Shown piece after piece: positions 16,281-25,120 of a stretch of DNA of 42,026 nucleotides. Both the position numbers and the translations under genes were made by a program. Numbering within the stretch: position 1 is the stretch's first letter; each line of letters starts with the position of its first letter. The notes under the pieces are model-generated. The model saw nothing but the letters and a program-made list of their open reading frames with translations, was not told where the DNA came from and did not search any database. Origin of the DNA: an uncultured Oscillospiraceae bacterium (GTDB taxonomy: Bacteria; Bacillota; Clostridia; Oscillospirales; Oscillospiraceae); contig CATLEJ010000006.1 of the NCBI GenBank assembly GCA_949916125.1, positions 1 through 42,026 on the forward strand. Reading direction: 5' to 3'.

Positions 16281-19232
16281 ACCAGCTTCGAGGACGACGA
16301 CAAGGTTGAGACGAAGTTCGCCGAGGCCGTTGACGTCCTGACCGGCATCGGCATTATCAAGGGTTTTGACAACGACGGCGTCACCACCTTTGATCCCCAG
16401 GGCAAGGTAACCCGCGCCCAGATGGCGGCGTTTGTGTACCGTATCGCCACCAATGACGCCGAGGAAAAGCAGGCCCACCTGTACGCCGGTTCCGGCACCC
16501 GGTTCACCGACGTGGCCGAGGGCGCCTGGTATGACGGCGTCGTGGGCTACTGCGCCGACCGCGAGATCATCGTGGGCTACGGCGACGGCACCTTCCGCCC
16601 CTGGCAGGAGGTCACCGGCACCGAGGCTCTGGTCATGATCCTGCGCGCCGTGGGCTACGACCAGGGCAAGGAGTTCCAGGGCAGCGCGTGGGCCGTCAAC
16701 GCCTACAGCCGCGCCAATGACCTGAAGCTGCTGGTCAATGTGGATAACACCAACTACAAGTCCACCCTGTCCGACGTCGCCACCCGCGAGCTGGTGGCCG
16801 AGCTGCTGTTCCAGGCCGGTCGGAAGCCCACCGTGACCTGGACCCAGGCCCTGGGCTACAACGACGGCTCCAGCACCCTGCTGGGCCCCGGCACCCCCAA
16901 CAAGAGCCTGCTTGTGAAGAACTACGGCCTGGCCTCTATGACCGGCATCATCGTGGGCAACCAGGCCACCGGCGAGAAGGTCACCAAGCTGGGCGTGGAG
17001 CTGAGCCTCACCAAGGAGGCCGGCAAAATCACGGGCACTACGGCGTCCGGCGTCAGCTATCTGACCGCTACCAGCACTGACGATTTGACCGCCGAGACCA
17101 AGGCAAACGCCAGCATTTCCTTCAACCTCAAGACCGGGCTGGACCAGTTCGGCCACAAGGTGGATGTCTGGTACAAGGACGGCACCAATGATCCGACCAA
17201 GCCCTTGCAGGTGGGCGAGGATGCTGCCGGGACGAAGGGCACCGCCATTGACGATGTGTACGGCACCGTGTACTGCGCCCGCAGCCTGGGCACCACGAGT
17301 GCGGTGGTGTACAGCGACGGTGTTGACCTGGAGGTTACTGCTACTGACACAGACCTTGGCAAAGCTATTGACAACGCCGGGTTCACCATTGGCGACAAGG
17401 TCAACGTGAGCGACGGCTTTGACCCGATCATCGAAGCCGACAAGGGTGATGATGTGCCTGTTACCCACGGCGATTCCGACCTCTACCTGCTGGTCTCCAA
17501 CGGCGGCGGCAAACTGGATCTGATCGTGTCCATGAGCATCGGTGTGTGGGATGTCCAGGCTGTCAACAACTACAGCAAACCCAAGTCCGTGACGATTGAC
17601 GCGGGCAAGGATCTCACAACCGCCTCCAGCGACGTGACTATCCAGCGCAGCGTCAAGAGCACTCCGGTAAACACGGATCACATCTTGGTCTACGGCGAGG
17701 ACGCCATCTCTGTGGGCGCCACCATGGTGGTCAACAAGATTTACGGCACCAACCGCACCAAGGCCACCGGCAGTGTTGCCAACGTCGATATGGACGCTGC
17801 GGCGTTCTTCTACGGCCTGGACAAGATCACCGAGGAGAAGACCGGCACCATCACCGCCATCAACGGCGGCAAGGTGACCATCAGGACCGACGACGGTGTC
17901 GAGACCATTGAGCAGTCTCCGCTGTGGAACCTGGCCGCCGCCAATACCATCTACAATGGGTCTAATGCCCTCCTGCTCATCGGCAACACCCTGACCTTCG
18001 TCCTGGACGGCAACGGCGAGTACCTGGGCGTTTCCAAGGCCAGCAACGAGCCCATCATGGGCGCTTACGGCTACTGGACGCAGACCGGCATCAGCGGCAT
18101 CAAGTACTTCATCCAGGGCGTCACCCGGGACGGCACAGTGATGAACGAGGAGATCGACCTCGCTACCTATCAGGCGCTGTTTACCACACCCGCGGGGGAT
18201 GGCGAGGATGCAAACAGGAACAACAAGCTGCCCTTCCTGGCGACTAAGGTCGGCGGCGATTCGAGCACCTCGCTGACCGTTGTCCCGAAGGCTACCGCCA
18301 GCATCGGCTACGATGACTACATCGTGGGCGAGGACAAGACGACCACCAGCGGCAGCGCCGGCTGGGAGGAGTTCGCCACCGACAACAACGCCAAGACGAC
18401 CCTGGTCAAGGGCCAGACGAGCTTCATTGAGAGCGTCGGCGGCGTGGCCAACACCAAGGTGTTCCTGACCGACCAGACCGTGTACCATGTGGTCACTGGC
18501 TACGGCGACGACCTGAAGGTGGAGCACTTCACCGGCCTGGACGACCTGCTCCAGGGCCATGACAGCATCAGCTTCAACGGCTACTACTTCCTGGCCGAGG
18601 ACGACACCGAGCACGCGGTCAGCATGAACAACATCGTGGAGGAAGCCCTGCTGGTGAACGTCAAGCGCGTCAGCCCCTCCAGCTTCTACTTCAACAAGGA
18701 CCAGTCGGCGGCTACCAACTCCATTGACGAGAAGACTGCCGACGGTAAGGCTGTCCAGCTTGAGATGTATGAGGCCGGCAAGAACGAGGCGGGCTCCATT
18801 CTGGTGTCCATGCTCGACCTCAGTGCCGGGGCCGGCAGCAAGAGCACCACAGGCAATGCCCAGCAGACTACTGCCAATAAATTCTACCTGGCGAGCACGG
18901 ACAGCTCCGGCTATCTCGAGCTTGTCGAGCAGAAGGAGGGCGCGAAGGGCTACGTCTACTATAGCAATGGCTCCAACGGCGAGCTGGTGAATGCCGGCAC
19001 CGCGTTCGGTGAGATTTCGTTCCTGAACGAGTCCAATGATACCGTGACCCTGAACGCCAAGGACGCCACCGTCATCGACGTGGCCACCGGCGCCAAGGAT
19101 CGGGGCATCACCGACTACGCTTCCCTGCGTACTGCGGCCGAGGAGAACAAGCTCGAAGTGGCTGTCCTGCTCACCGCCGCCGGCGGCGACACCGCTGCCG
19201 TGATCTACGTGTATAACTGCACCGCGCGGTAA
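16203..19232 (+). CDS. SLH-domain surface protein 2 (S-layer type)
   Basis: A 1009-aa secreted paralogue of proteins 1 and 3. It has the same 26-residue signal peptide, then three SLH repeats (about 33-225: VTRAQMAAFVYRIA, VTGTEALVMILRA, VATRELVAELLFQ). A long, low-complexity, probably beta-rich ectodomain ends with AAVIYVYNCTAR. The distal domain has no motif I recognise. The start at 16203 is chosen because AAGGAGG (16185-16191) precedes it by 11 nt. An in-frame ATG at 16182 overlaps that SD. No consensus promoter is seen close upstream. It converges on small protein B. Confidence 0.93.
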   Translation: MRNLKKFLALVLAMMMVMSLMLTVNATSFEDDDKVETKFAEAVDVLTGIGIIKGFDNDGVTTFDPQGKVTRAQMAAFVYRIATNDAEEKQAHLYAGSGTRFTDVAEGAWYDGVVGYCADREIIVGYGDGTFRPWQEVTGTEALVMILRAVGYDQGKEFQGSAWAVNAYSRANDLKLLVNVDNTNYKSTLSDVATRELVAELLFQAGRKPTVTWTQALGYNDGSSTLLGPGTPNKSLLVKNYGLASMTGIIVGNQATGEKVTKLGVELSLTKEAGKITGTTASGVSYLTATSTDDLTAETKANASISFNLKTGLDQFGHKVDVWYKDGTNDPTKPLQVGEDAAGTKGTAIDDVYGTVYCARSLGTTSAVVYSDGVDLEVTATDTDLGKAIDNAGFTIGDKVNVSDGFDPIIEADKGDDVPVTHGDSDLYLLVSNGGGKLDLIVSMSIGVWDVQAVNNYSKPKSVTIDAGKDLTTASSDVTIQRSVKSTPVNTDHILVYGEDAISVGATMVVNKIYGTNRTKATGSVANVDMDAAAFFYGLDKITEEKTGTITAINGGKVTIRTDDGVETIEQSPLWNLAAANTIYNGSNALLLIGNTLTFVLDGNGEYLGVSKASNEPIMGAYGYWTQTGISGIKYFIQGVTRDGTVMNEEIDLATYQALFTTPAGDGEDANRNNKLPFLATKVGGDSSTSLTVVPKATASIGYDDYIVGEDKTTTSGSAGWEEFATDNNAKTTLVKGQTSFIESVGGVANTKVFLTDQTVYHVVTGYGDDLKVEHFTGLDDLLQGHDSISFNGYYFLAEDDTEHAVSMNNIVEEALLVNVKRVSPSSFYFNKDQSAATNSIDEKTADGKAVQLEMYEAGKNEAGSILVSMLDLSAGAGSKSTTGNAQQTTANKFYLASTDSSGYLELVEQKEGAKGYVYYSNGSNGELVNAGTAFGEISFLNESNDTVTLNAKDATVIDVATGAKDRGITDYASLRTAAEENKLEVAVLLTAAGGDTAAVIYVYNCTAR

Positions 19233-19264
19233 TGACACGGAATAAGATCTGAAAACCACGCAAG

Positions 19265-19299
19265 AAAAGGCCCCCCGGAACTTCCGGGGGGCCTTTTTG
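19265..19299. terminator. Shared bidirectional terminator between SLH gene 2 and protein B
   Basis: AAAAGGCCCCCCGGAA (19265-19280) pairs with TTCCGGGGGGCCTTTT (19282-19297), with T-tracts on both strands, between converging genes. Confidence 0.93.
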
Positions 19300-19305
19300 T
19301 GCCGC

Positions 19306-19713
19306 TCAGGTGATTGCGATGAAGTTGTAGTGGCTTGTACCGTAGTTCAGGGCCTGGTTTCCATAGAGCTTGAAGCCGTTTTCGACCACAGAGATCTGCA
19401 GCTTTTCATTTGAGTACACAGGGAATTCGGGCACTACAAAGGTGATGCTGCGGGCGAGCTCATCCCGGCACACAAGCACCCCTTTGGGGGTGAAGCCGAC
19501 CTCGATGACCTGGTCGCTAGCCGTCCCGTTGTAGGTGCCGATGACAACCTTGTGCACCTCCAGCGCTGTGACCCGTGGGCCCAGGTCGTCCACGGCGGCG
19601 TCCACCCGGGCCAGAGCGGCGTCCAGCTTCTGCGTGTTCTCGTTCAGCGGGTTTGGCAGGAACGGGTCGTCGGGCTGGATCAGGTTGAGCTTGTAGTGTT
19701 GTGTTTGTTGCAT
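19306..19713 (-). CDS. Small tail-fibre-tip-like protein B (paired with SLH protein 2)
   Basis: A 135-aa paralogue of protein A. It begins MQQTQHYKLNLIQPDDPFLPNPLNENTQKLDAAL, then a short probable coiled coil (VDAAVDDLGPRVTALE), then a beta-rich tip (VVIGTYNGTASDQVIEVGFTPKGVLV, ENGFKLYGNQALNYGTSHYNFIAIT). The GTYxG...IxxGFxPKGVLV and final YNFIA pattern is typical of phage tail-fibre C-termini. No signal peptide. Its SD lies in a perfect 13-bp hairpin just upstream. It converges on SLH gene 2 and diverges from protein C. The function is not known. Confidence 0.8.
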   Translation of the reverse strand: MQQTQHYKLNLIQPDDPFLPNPLNENTQKLDAALARVDAAVDDLGPRVTALEVHKVVIGTYNGTASDQVIEVGFTPKGVLVCRDELARSITFVVPEFPVYSNEKLQISVVENGFKLYGNQALNYGTSHYNFIAIT

Positions 19714-19717
19714 ACTT

Positions 19718-19747
19718 TTTCATCCTCCTTCTATAAGGAGGATGAAA
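19718..19747 (-). promoter_or_regulatory. Perfect hairpin enclosing the ribosome-binding site of protein B
   Basis: TTTCATCCTCCTT (19718-19730) and AAGGAGGATGAAA (19735-19747) form a 13-bp stem with a 4-nt loop. In the minus-strand mRNA the 3' arm contains the SD AAGGAGG, which lies 10 nt before ATG 19713. The ribosome-binding site would be fully hidden unless a factor, temperature or antisense RNA opens it. Confidence 0.75.
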
Positions 19748-19918
19748 CCGCCGTTTTGTTGCACCTTTTGTCCGGGAAAAGGACGATAATTTACAAAAAA
19801 TTAACAAGCAAGGAAACGTTGCCTTTTGCGGGAAAACGCGAAAAAAGCCCCCTTTGTTGCCCCGGAACGGGCAACAGCCGCCCCCTTTTATCCGGCTGCG
19901 AAGGAGTTGATAAAGATT

Positions 19919-20350
19919 ATGCAACAAACCGAAACCTACAAGCTCAACAAGCCCGAAATGTCCGACCTGATGTCCCTCGCGCCGCTGAACGAGAACATGG
20001 ACAAGGTGGAGGGGGCGCTGACGGCCCTGACGGCCCGGACGGTGACCCTGGAGAACCTGCGCATTATGGTGGGCCGGTACGTCGGCGGGGGGAACAACAC
20101 CGGCACCCTCATCAACCTGGGCGCGCGGCCCGTAGCGGTGGCGGCCTTCGGCCCCATTGTCTATCAGAGCAAGGTCGCCATGGCGGTGTTTGACACCGAC
20201 GTGATGGGCGAACACGTCCACGAAATTTTGACGCTGACCGACGAGGGCTTCATTGTGAAGGAAATGATGAACAACGCCCGGCAGTACAGCTTCATCGCCT
20301 TCTTCGGCGACTGGCCCACCGCAGACATCCCTAAACCCGCGGAGGAATAA
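19919..20350 (+). CDS. Small tail-fibre-tip-like protein C (paired with SLH protein 3)
   Basis: A 143-aa third paralogue. It begins MQQTETYKLNKPEMSDLMSLAPLNENMDKVEGAL, then a probable coiled coil (LTALTARTVTLENL), then a beta-rich end (VGRYVGGGNNTGTLINLGARPVAVAAF, NARQYSFIAFFGDW) and a short acidic tail. Start 19919 follows AAGGAG (19901-19906). An in-frame ATG at 19826 has no SD and adds unrelated residues. A GTTGCCC/GGGCAAC hairpin (19856-19875) lies in its leader, but the SD is not in a perfect stem, unlike A and B. It faces SLH gene 3. Confidence 0.8.
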   Translation: MQQTETYKLNKPEMSDLMSLAPLNENMDKVEGALTALTARTVTLENLRIMVGRYVGGGNNTGTLINLGARPVAVAAFGPIVYQSKVAMAVFDTDVMGEHVHEILTLTDEGFIVKEMMNNARQYSFIAFFGDWPTADIPKPAEE

Positions 20351-20352
20351 GG

Positions 20353-20387
20353 AAAGCCCCCCGGCCATTTGGCCGGGGGGCTTTTTT
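20353..20387. terminator. Shared bidirectional terminator between protein C and SLH gene 3
   Basis: AAAGCCCCCCGGCC (20353-20366) pairs with GGCCGGGGGGCTTT (20371-20384), loop ATTT, with T-tract 20382-20387. It lies between converging genes. Confidence 0.94.
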
Positions 20388-20412
20388 GCGTTCCGTCAGG
20401 CTTGCTGAAAAA

Positions 20413-23400
20413 TCAGGTCGCCGTGGGAGTGTTCTCGATCACGTAGATGTTGCAGACGTAGCCGTCGGCATCAAACTCATACGTGAAGTCGTGGGGGGCC
20501 AGATCCTGGTTCTCCCACTTATCGGCGTTCGGGCCAGTGTGGATAACGCTGCTGGCGGGGGACACGCCGTTGATGTAGTCCAGAGCCTCGGCCTTCTCAA
20601 TGGTACGCACGGTCTTGAGATCCAGGTTCACCAGCTGGAAGGTGCAACCCTCGGCCATGGTCATGTACATGATTTCACCAGCCGCATCCTTGGTCGGCGT
20701 GTGCTGCCCGTTGGAGCTGTTATACTCGACATTACGGATGGACATCACGTCGTTAGACTCAGTCACCTTCCAGTAGCTCTTGCTGGCATCAGACTTGAAG
20801 TCCCAGTTGTTGGTGCCATCCACCTTCCAGCCGGGCAGCAGGGTGCTGGCCGCCAGGACGGTCTTGTCGTCCGCCACAGTCCAGGCAGTGTTGGCCTGGG
20901 TCACGTTATCGGTGGCCAGCAGGCTGTCCAGCGTCGCGATGGCGGTGACGTAGCCCTTCCGGTTGGTGTTCTGCACGGAGATGAGCTGCTTGGCAGCCAT
21001 GGCCGCCTCAACCTGCTCGTTCAGGCCCGCGTTGTTATTGTTGTTGATGTTGGCCACCTTCAGGGTGGTCTCCTTGCCGTTCTCCAGCACGTTGTACTCG
21101 GAGTACTCCTCGAGGGTCGCGCCGCGGCTCAGCACAAGGTAGGACTTATCCACGGTGATGGGGCTCTTGTCGCGGATGTTGAACTGCTTGCTGGTGTCCG
21201 CCGCATAGATGAACACGTAGGACGGGTCGTTGTTCAGCTGCTGGAACAGGATGTTGTCGTCGCCACTGTTGCCGACGATGGTGGGCATCTTCTTGAAGCC
21301 CTCGTAGACGGTGTACTCGATGTCCACGTTGCCGCCCTCGTTGGCGCCGCCCACGTTGTAGCGGTAATCGCCCTCGGCCACAAAGACGGTGCTCTTGCTG
21401 TTCAGCAGGGTGTTGACCTCGTTAGCGCCCGCCTTCACATTGGGCTCGTTGTTGGTATACGTGTCCACAGCAGTGCCCAGGGACCAGGCGCTGCCGGTCA
21501 GGACCATGTCGTCCCCGTCGGCGGAGCCCATCGGGCCGCTGGAGCCGTCGTGGTCGCCGAACAGCGTGGACTGCTTCTTGCTGCCAGTGTTCCTCGCGGC
21601 TTCGGCGTCAAAGTCGGAGATGAAGTGGCCGGACACGCCATCGATGGTGATGGCCTCGAACTTGACCAGGGAGCCCACGCCCAGGCCCTCATACAGGTTG
21701 TCGGTGCCCCAGGCCAGGTCGGCGGCTGTGGAGAGGGCGTACGCGCTCAGCAGCTGCTTCTCAGAGGCGGAGAGCTTGCCGTTGGTATGGAAGTTGTCGA
21801 TCGCGGTATCGTAATCGCCGCCAGCTCCATCCGGCACGATGCCGAACAGCTTGAACTCGGCCGTCTTGCCGTCGGCCATGAACGCAGTCACGACGGGCAT
21901 ATGCTTGCCCATGCCGATGCGGTCGGTGTCGATGGCGGTGATGATGCCCACGTTGCTGGTGGTGCTCTCACGCACCTTGTCCATGCCCACGATGTAGCCG
22001 TTCTGATCCAGCACGATGTCATAGGTATCGCCAATCATGCTGTTGGTGATGCCGAACTTGGGCTGGTCGATGTCGTACCACGTAGTGGGTACGGTCTTGT
22101 TGGCGCTGACGGTGTAAGTGCCCGCGTTCCCGCTGTTTACGTTCCGCTTATCGTTATCGAAAGTAGTCGCGCTATTATCGAGCACCACATTGCGGCCCGC
22201 CAGGAAGGCGTTGCTGGCCCGGTAGGTTTTGCCGTCGTCGGCGCCGATGGCCATTTTCAGGTTGGCCGCGCCATAGGTGGCGGTGACCTTCACGCGGAGC
22301 TTCTGCGCGGGGGTGGCCAGCAGCTTGGCGTTCTTGCCGGTGCTGTTGGTGGAATCCCACACGAACTCATCGCCGGTGTCGGGCAGGTCGCGGGGGTCCA
22401 GGGGGGCGGTGTCGGGGTTATCTACCTTGTAGAGGCCCACGCCTGCGGTGGTGCCAACGGTAAGATTTCCGCCCTCAGTAAGGTCGCCATTGGGGGTCTG
22501 CACCAGCACCAGGTCGTCGGCCTTGAACTTGCCGCTGGGATTGGGCAGGTCAAGGGTCTTCCCGGTGTTGCCGATGGCGACCTTCGCCATGGCCGCGCGG
22601 ATCACGTGGCCGTTGGCGTCCTTCAGCTCGGTGGTGGTGCTGGACACCACACCCAGCAGGGTGTCAATGTACACGAAGCGGTACTCGTCATTGTTGTCAT
22701 CGTCGATATCGCCGAGGTTATAGATCTCGGTGGTACGGCCGGTGGCGCCGATAAAATCGGTGGTGGTGTGCCGCGCATCAAAATTGGCGGGACGGGCCGC
22801 AGCCGCACTTTGATTGGCAAAGCTCTTATCATATTGCCCGTTGTCAACAACGTACTTATGGTTTGCCGCATCCAGATCATACAGCTTGCTGCCGTTCAGG
22901 TACTCGGTGATGTCGTCCCAGGCGATGGTCTTGTCGTTGTTGATGTCCTTGGACACCTGGCACTCGGTCACGCCGTCGGTGTAGGTCACCAGCGGGGTGG
23001 CGGCGATGGAGATTTCCTCCACGTTGGGGCCGAGGCCGATGTTGTCCACGTCAGCCTCGGTAGCAGTGGCGGAAGCGCCCCACTGACCTTTCGCGGAGTT
23101 GTTAGCGGTGATGACAACACTGTCGTCCAAGCTCTTGTTCACGATGTACTTACCGGCGTTGCCGTCGGGGGTGCCGGCGGTGGTTTTGTCAGTGCCGGTG
23201 ATGGTATCGTCAGTACGGTCCTTCACCCAGGCGGTGGTGGGACGGCCATAGGGGTCGTCCGCGCCGGCAGTCTTGCCAACGATGCCGTAGTTCTCGTACA
23301 TCAGGTTGGAGTTCACGGGCAGCTTCAGGCCGTCGTCGATGGCCAGTTTGTAAGCGGCCCGGTTGTCCTCGTTGTCCGCAATCAGCACGATGGCGGGGTA

Positions 23401-24042
23401 GTAATTGAGGAGCATATTGTAGTCCACCAGGGTGGCCTGGAGGGCCTGGAACATGATCTCGGCCACCATCTCGCGGGTGGCGGGGGCGCCCAGGGTGCCT
23501 TCCTTGATGCGGTCGGTCAGGCCGGCCACGCGGGCATAGCGGGCGGTCTGGACCATCCAGCCGGAGCCCTCGAACTCGCCGTTCTGGCCGTAGCCCAGCA
23601 CACGCAGGGTCATCGCCAGCACCTCATAGCCGGTGATGTCGCGCCAGGCGCCGAAGGTGCCGTCGCTGTAGCCCTTGATGTACTCGGAGTTGGCGCAGTA
23701 GTTGACCGCACCCGCGTACCACTTGTCAGAGGGGACGTCGGGGAACTTGCCGTAATCCTTGTAGATCGCGACCTGGCTCTCGTCGGCGTCATTGTGGGCG
23801 ATGCGGTACAGCATCGCGGCCACCTCGGCGCGGGTAATGGTCTCCTGGGGACGGAAGCCCCGGTCATCGCCCTTTACCACGCCCAGCGCGGACAGAACGT
23901 TGACAGCTTCCGCGTAAGTGCTGTTGACTTTGCTGCTGTCGGAGAACTCAGCAGGCGTCTTCGCAGCGTTGACGGTGAGCATGAGGCTCATAACCATCAT
24001 CATCGCCAGCACCAGCGCGAGAAACTTCTTCAAATTTCTCAT
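20413..24042 (-). CDS. SLH-domain surface protein 3 (S-layer type)
   Basis: The largest paralogue, 1209 aa. It has the same signal peptide, then SLH repeats at about 30-225: ITRAEVAAMLYRIA, DITGYEVLAMTLRV and PATREMVAEIMFQ. A long Asn/Asp/Thr-rich ectodomain follows, ending in DGYVCNIYVIENTPTAT. Its distal part is more diverged from proteins 1 and 2 than they are from each other by eye. The start is set by AAGGAGG at 24054-24060. An in-frame ATG at 24063 overlaps the SD. I see no consensus promoter in the 190 bp upstream. Confidence 0.93.
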   Translation of the reverse strand: MRNLKKFLALVLAMMMVMSLMLTVNAAKTPAEFSDSSKVNSTYAEAVNVLSALGVVKGDDRGFRPQETITRAEVAAMLYRIAHNDADESQVAIYKDYGKFPDVPSDKWYAGAVNYCANSEYIKGYSDGTFGAWRDITGYEVLAMTLRVLGYGQNGEFEGSGWMVQTARYARVAGLTDRIKEGTLGAPATREMVAEIMFQALQATLVDYNMLLNYYPAIVLIADNEDNRAAYKLAIDDGLKLPVNSNLMYENYGIVGKTAGADDPYGRPTTAWVKDRTDDTITGTDKTTAGTPDGNAGKYIVNKSLDDSVVITANNSAKGQWGASATATEADVDNIGLGPNVEEISIAATPLVTYTDGVTECQVSKDINNDKTIAWDDITEYLNGSKLYDLDAANHKYVVDNGQYDKSFANQSAAAARPANFDARHTTTDFIGATGRTTEIYNLGDIDDDNNDEYRFVYIDTLLGVVSSTTTELKDANGHVIRAAMAKVAIGNTGKTLDLPNPSGKFKADDLVLVQTPNGDLTEGGNLTVGTTAGVGLYKVDNPDTAPLDPRDLPDTGDEFVWDSTNSTGKNAKLLATPAQKLRVKVTATYGAANLKMAIGADDGKTYRASNAFLAGRNVVLDNSATTFDNDKRNVNSGNAGTYTVSANKTVPTTWYDIDQPKFGITNSMIGDTYDIVLDQNGYIVGMDKVRESTTSNVGIITAIDTDRIGMGKHMPVVTAFMADGKTAEFKLFGIVPDGAGGDYDTAIDNFHTNGKLSASEKQLLSAYALSTAADLAWGTDNLYEGLGVGSLVKFEAITIDGVSGHFISDFDAEAARNTGSKKQSTLFGDHDGSSGPMGSADGDDMVLTGSAWSLGTAVDTYTNNEPNVKAGANEVNTLLNSKSTVFVAEGDYRYNVGGANEGGNVDIEYTVYEGFKKMPTIVGNSGDDNILFQQLNNDPSYVFIYAADTSKQFNIRDKSPITVDKSYLVLSRGATLEEYSEYNVLENGKETTLKVANINNNNNAGLNEQVEAAMAAKQLISVQNTNRKGYVTAIATLDSLLATDNVTQANTAWTVADDKTVLAASTLLPGWKVDGTNNWDFKSDASKSYWKVTESNDVMSIRNVEYNSSNGQHTPTKDAAGEIMYMTMAEGCTFQLVNLDLKTVRTIEKAEALDYINGVSPASSVIHTGPNADKWENQDLAPHDFTYEFDADGYVCNIYVIENTPTAT

Positions 24043-24060
24043 TGGATTTGTTTCCTCCTT
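23965..24060 (-). repeat. Inverted leader/signal-peptide repeat, copy 3
   Basis: Matches copy 2 (16185-16280) in inverted orientation with a few synonymous mismatches. The surrounding block 24017-24118 is identical over 102 bp to the reverse complement of 16127-16228. Recombination between the two would invert about 7.8 kb and exchange the two SLH bodies. Confidence 0.92.
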
Positions 24061-24199
24061 CATGATTTTTGCCGCCGGCCGGAAACCTTCCGCCCCAAAA
24101 AGAGGGGATGAGCCATCCTATCAGGGACCATGCCGCCCAAATCGCAAGAAAATCGTAAGAATTTCGCAGGGATATTTTCATATCCGTCAGGCGTTGCCC

Positions 24200-24208
24200 T
24201 GGTATAAT
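24200..24208 (+). promoter_or_regulatory. Extended -10 promoter of the VanZ-like gene
   Basis: TGG followed by TATAAT (24203-24208) is an extended -10 box 29 nt upstream of the start. No good -35 is seen. A GGATAT/ATATCC inverted repeat (24170-24185) overlaps the expected -35 position and may be an operator. Confidence 0.6.
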
Positions 24209-24236
24209 ATTACGGCATAGAGGAGGAACCGACGTC

Positions 24237-25076
24237 ATGCATGACTTTCTCAACACAATTACATCAATGCTCTCCCGTGCGGCTGTCCCTGCCCTGACGG
24301 CAATGGCGGCGGGCGGTGTTGTTCTGGCGCTGCTGTACTGGCTGTGGTACGGGAAAACCGGAAACGCCTCCTTCCGGAAGCGGGTGGTGGCCATCCTCCT
24401 GCTCCTGTGTTATCTGGGCGGGCTGGCGGCCGTCACCCTGCTGCTGCGCACAGGGGACGGCGGCGGGAGGATGCCCGTGCAGACCCGGTTCCTGCTGGCC
24501 TTCTGGGAGGCCTGGAACGCCTTTACCCTCCAGGTGTGGCTCAACCCCCTGTTGAATATTGCCATATTTATGCCCCTGGGGATACTACTGCCCCTGTCCT
24601 TTCCCCGCTTCCGGCGGTGGACCTGGATGCTGGCGGCAGGGGCGGGGACATCCTTCGTCATCGAAGCCCTCCAATTTCTCACCAGCCGGGGGCAGGCGGA
24701 CGTGGACGACCTGTTTTGCAACACCCTGGGGGCCATGCTGGGCTATTGCCTGTGCCTCGCGGCCATTAGCTTCGCAGGGCGGGAGTGGAAAGCTCTCCGC
24801 CTTTACATCGCACTCCCGGCGCTGTCCATAGCGGTTCTGGCGGGGATTTTTCTGGCATACCAGCTCCAGCCCTACGGCAATCTGGCGGACGGCCCCGTGC
24901 CCGTGATGACCGCCGACACCGGAGGCACACAGTGGGTACTGGAGTGCGAGCTCTCCGACCAGCCAGGCCCCGCCGGGGTGTACTGGGAACTGCGCTGGGG
25001 CACATGGGGCGTTTCCACCGAGGAAGCGCTGCGCGGCGGCAGCCCCTGGCAAACCTATGTCCCCGCCCTGGCCTGA
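24237..25076 (+). CDS. VanZ-like family membrane protein
   Basis: A 279-aa membrane protein with five or so hydrophobic segments. The VanZ signature is clear: NPLLNIAIFMPLGILLPLSF, then EALQFLTSRGQADVDDLFCNTLGAMLGY. The founding VanZ of Enterococcus gives low-level teicoplanin resistance, but most relatives are of unknown role. After the last membrane segment (about 185-205) a C-terminal domain of about 70 residues (LADGPVPVMTADTGGTQWVLECELSD...) is predicted outside and is not usual for the short VanZ proteins. GAGGAGG precedes ATG 24237. Confidence 0.88.
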   Translation: MHDFLNTITSMLSRAAVPALTAMAAGGVVLALLYWLWYGKTGNASFRKRVVAILLLLCYLGGLAAVTLLLRTGDGGGRMPVQTRFLLAFWEAWNAFTLQVWLNPLLNIAIFMPLGILLPLSFPRFRRWTWMLAAGAGTSFVIEALQFLTSRGQADVDDLFCNTLGAMLGYCLCLAAISFAGREWKALRLYIALPALSIAVLAGIFLAYQLQPYGNLADGPVPVMTADTGGTQWVLECELSDQPGPAGVYWELRWGTWGVSTEEALRGGSPWQTYVPALA

Positions 25077-25081
25077 CCACG

Positions 25082-25114
25082 AAAAACGGCCCGTCCCCCT
25101 CCGGGACGGGCCGT
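25082..25114 (-). terminator. Terminator of the XRE regulator gene
   Basis: ACGGCCCGTCCC (25086-25097) pairs with GGGACGGGCCGT (25103-25114). The A-run at 25082-25086 makes a T-tract only on the minus strand, so it mainly serves the XRE gene. It may also slow VanZ read-through. Confidence 0.85.
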
Positions 25115-25120
25115 ATGTAC

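Noticed and set aside
19826-19918. N-terminal extension of protein C
   Set aside because: The frame is open, but the extension has no SD and no likeness to paralogues A and B, which both begin MQQT.
11914-20388. Prophage remnant because of tail-fibre-like proteins
   Set aside because: No integrase, capsid, portal, holin or lysin gene is present. The three small genes stand singly, each opposite an SLH gene, with their own terminators.
24043-24236. A consensus promoter for SLH gene 3
   Set aside because: Candidate boxes on the minus strand (TTGCGA and weak AT-rich hexamers) do not combine at 16-18 bp spacing into a convincing pair.
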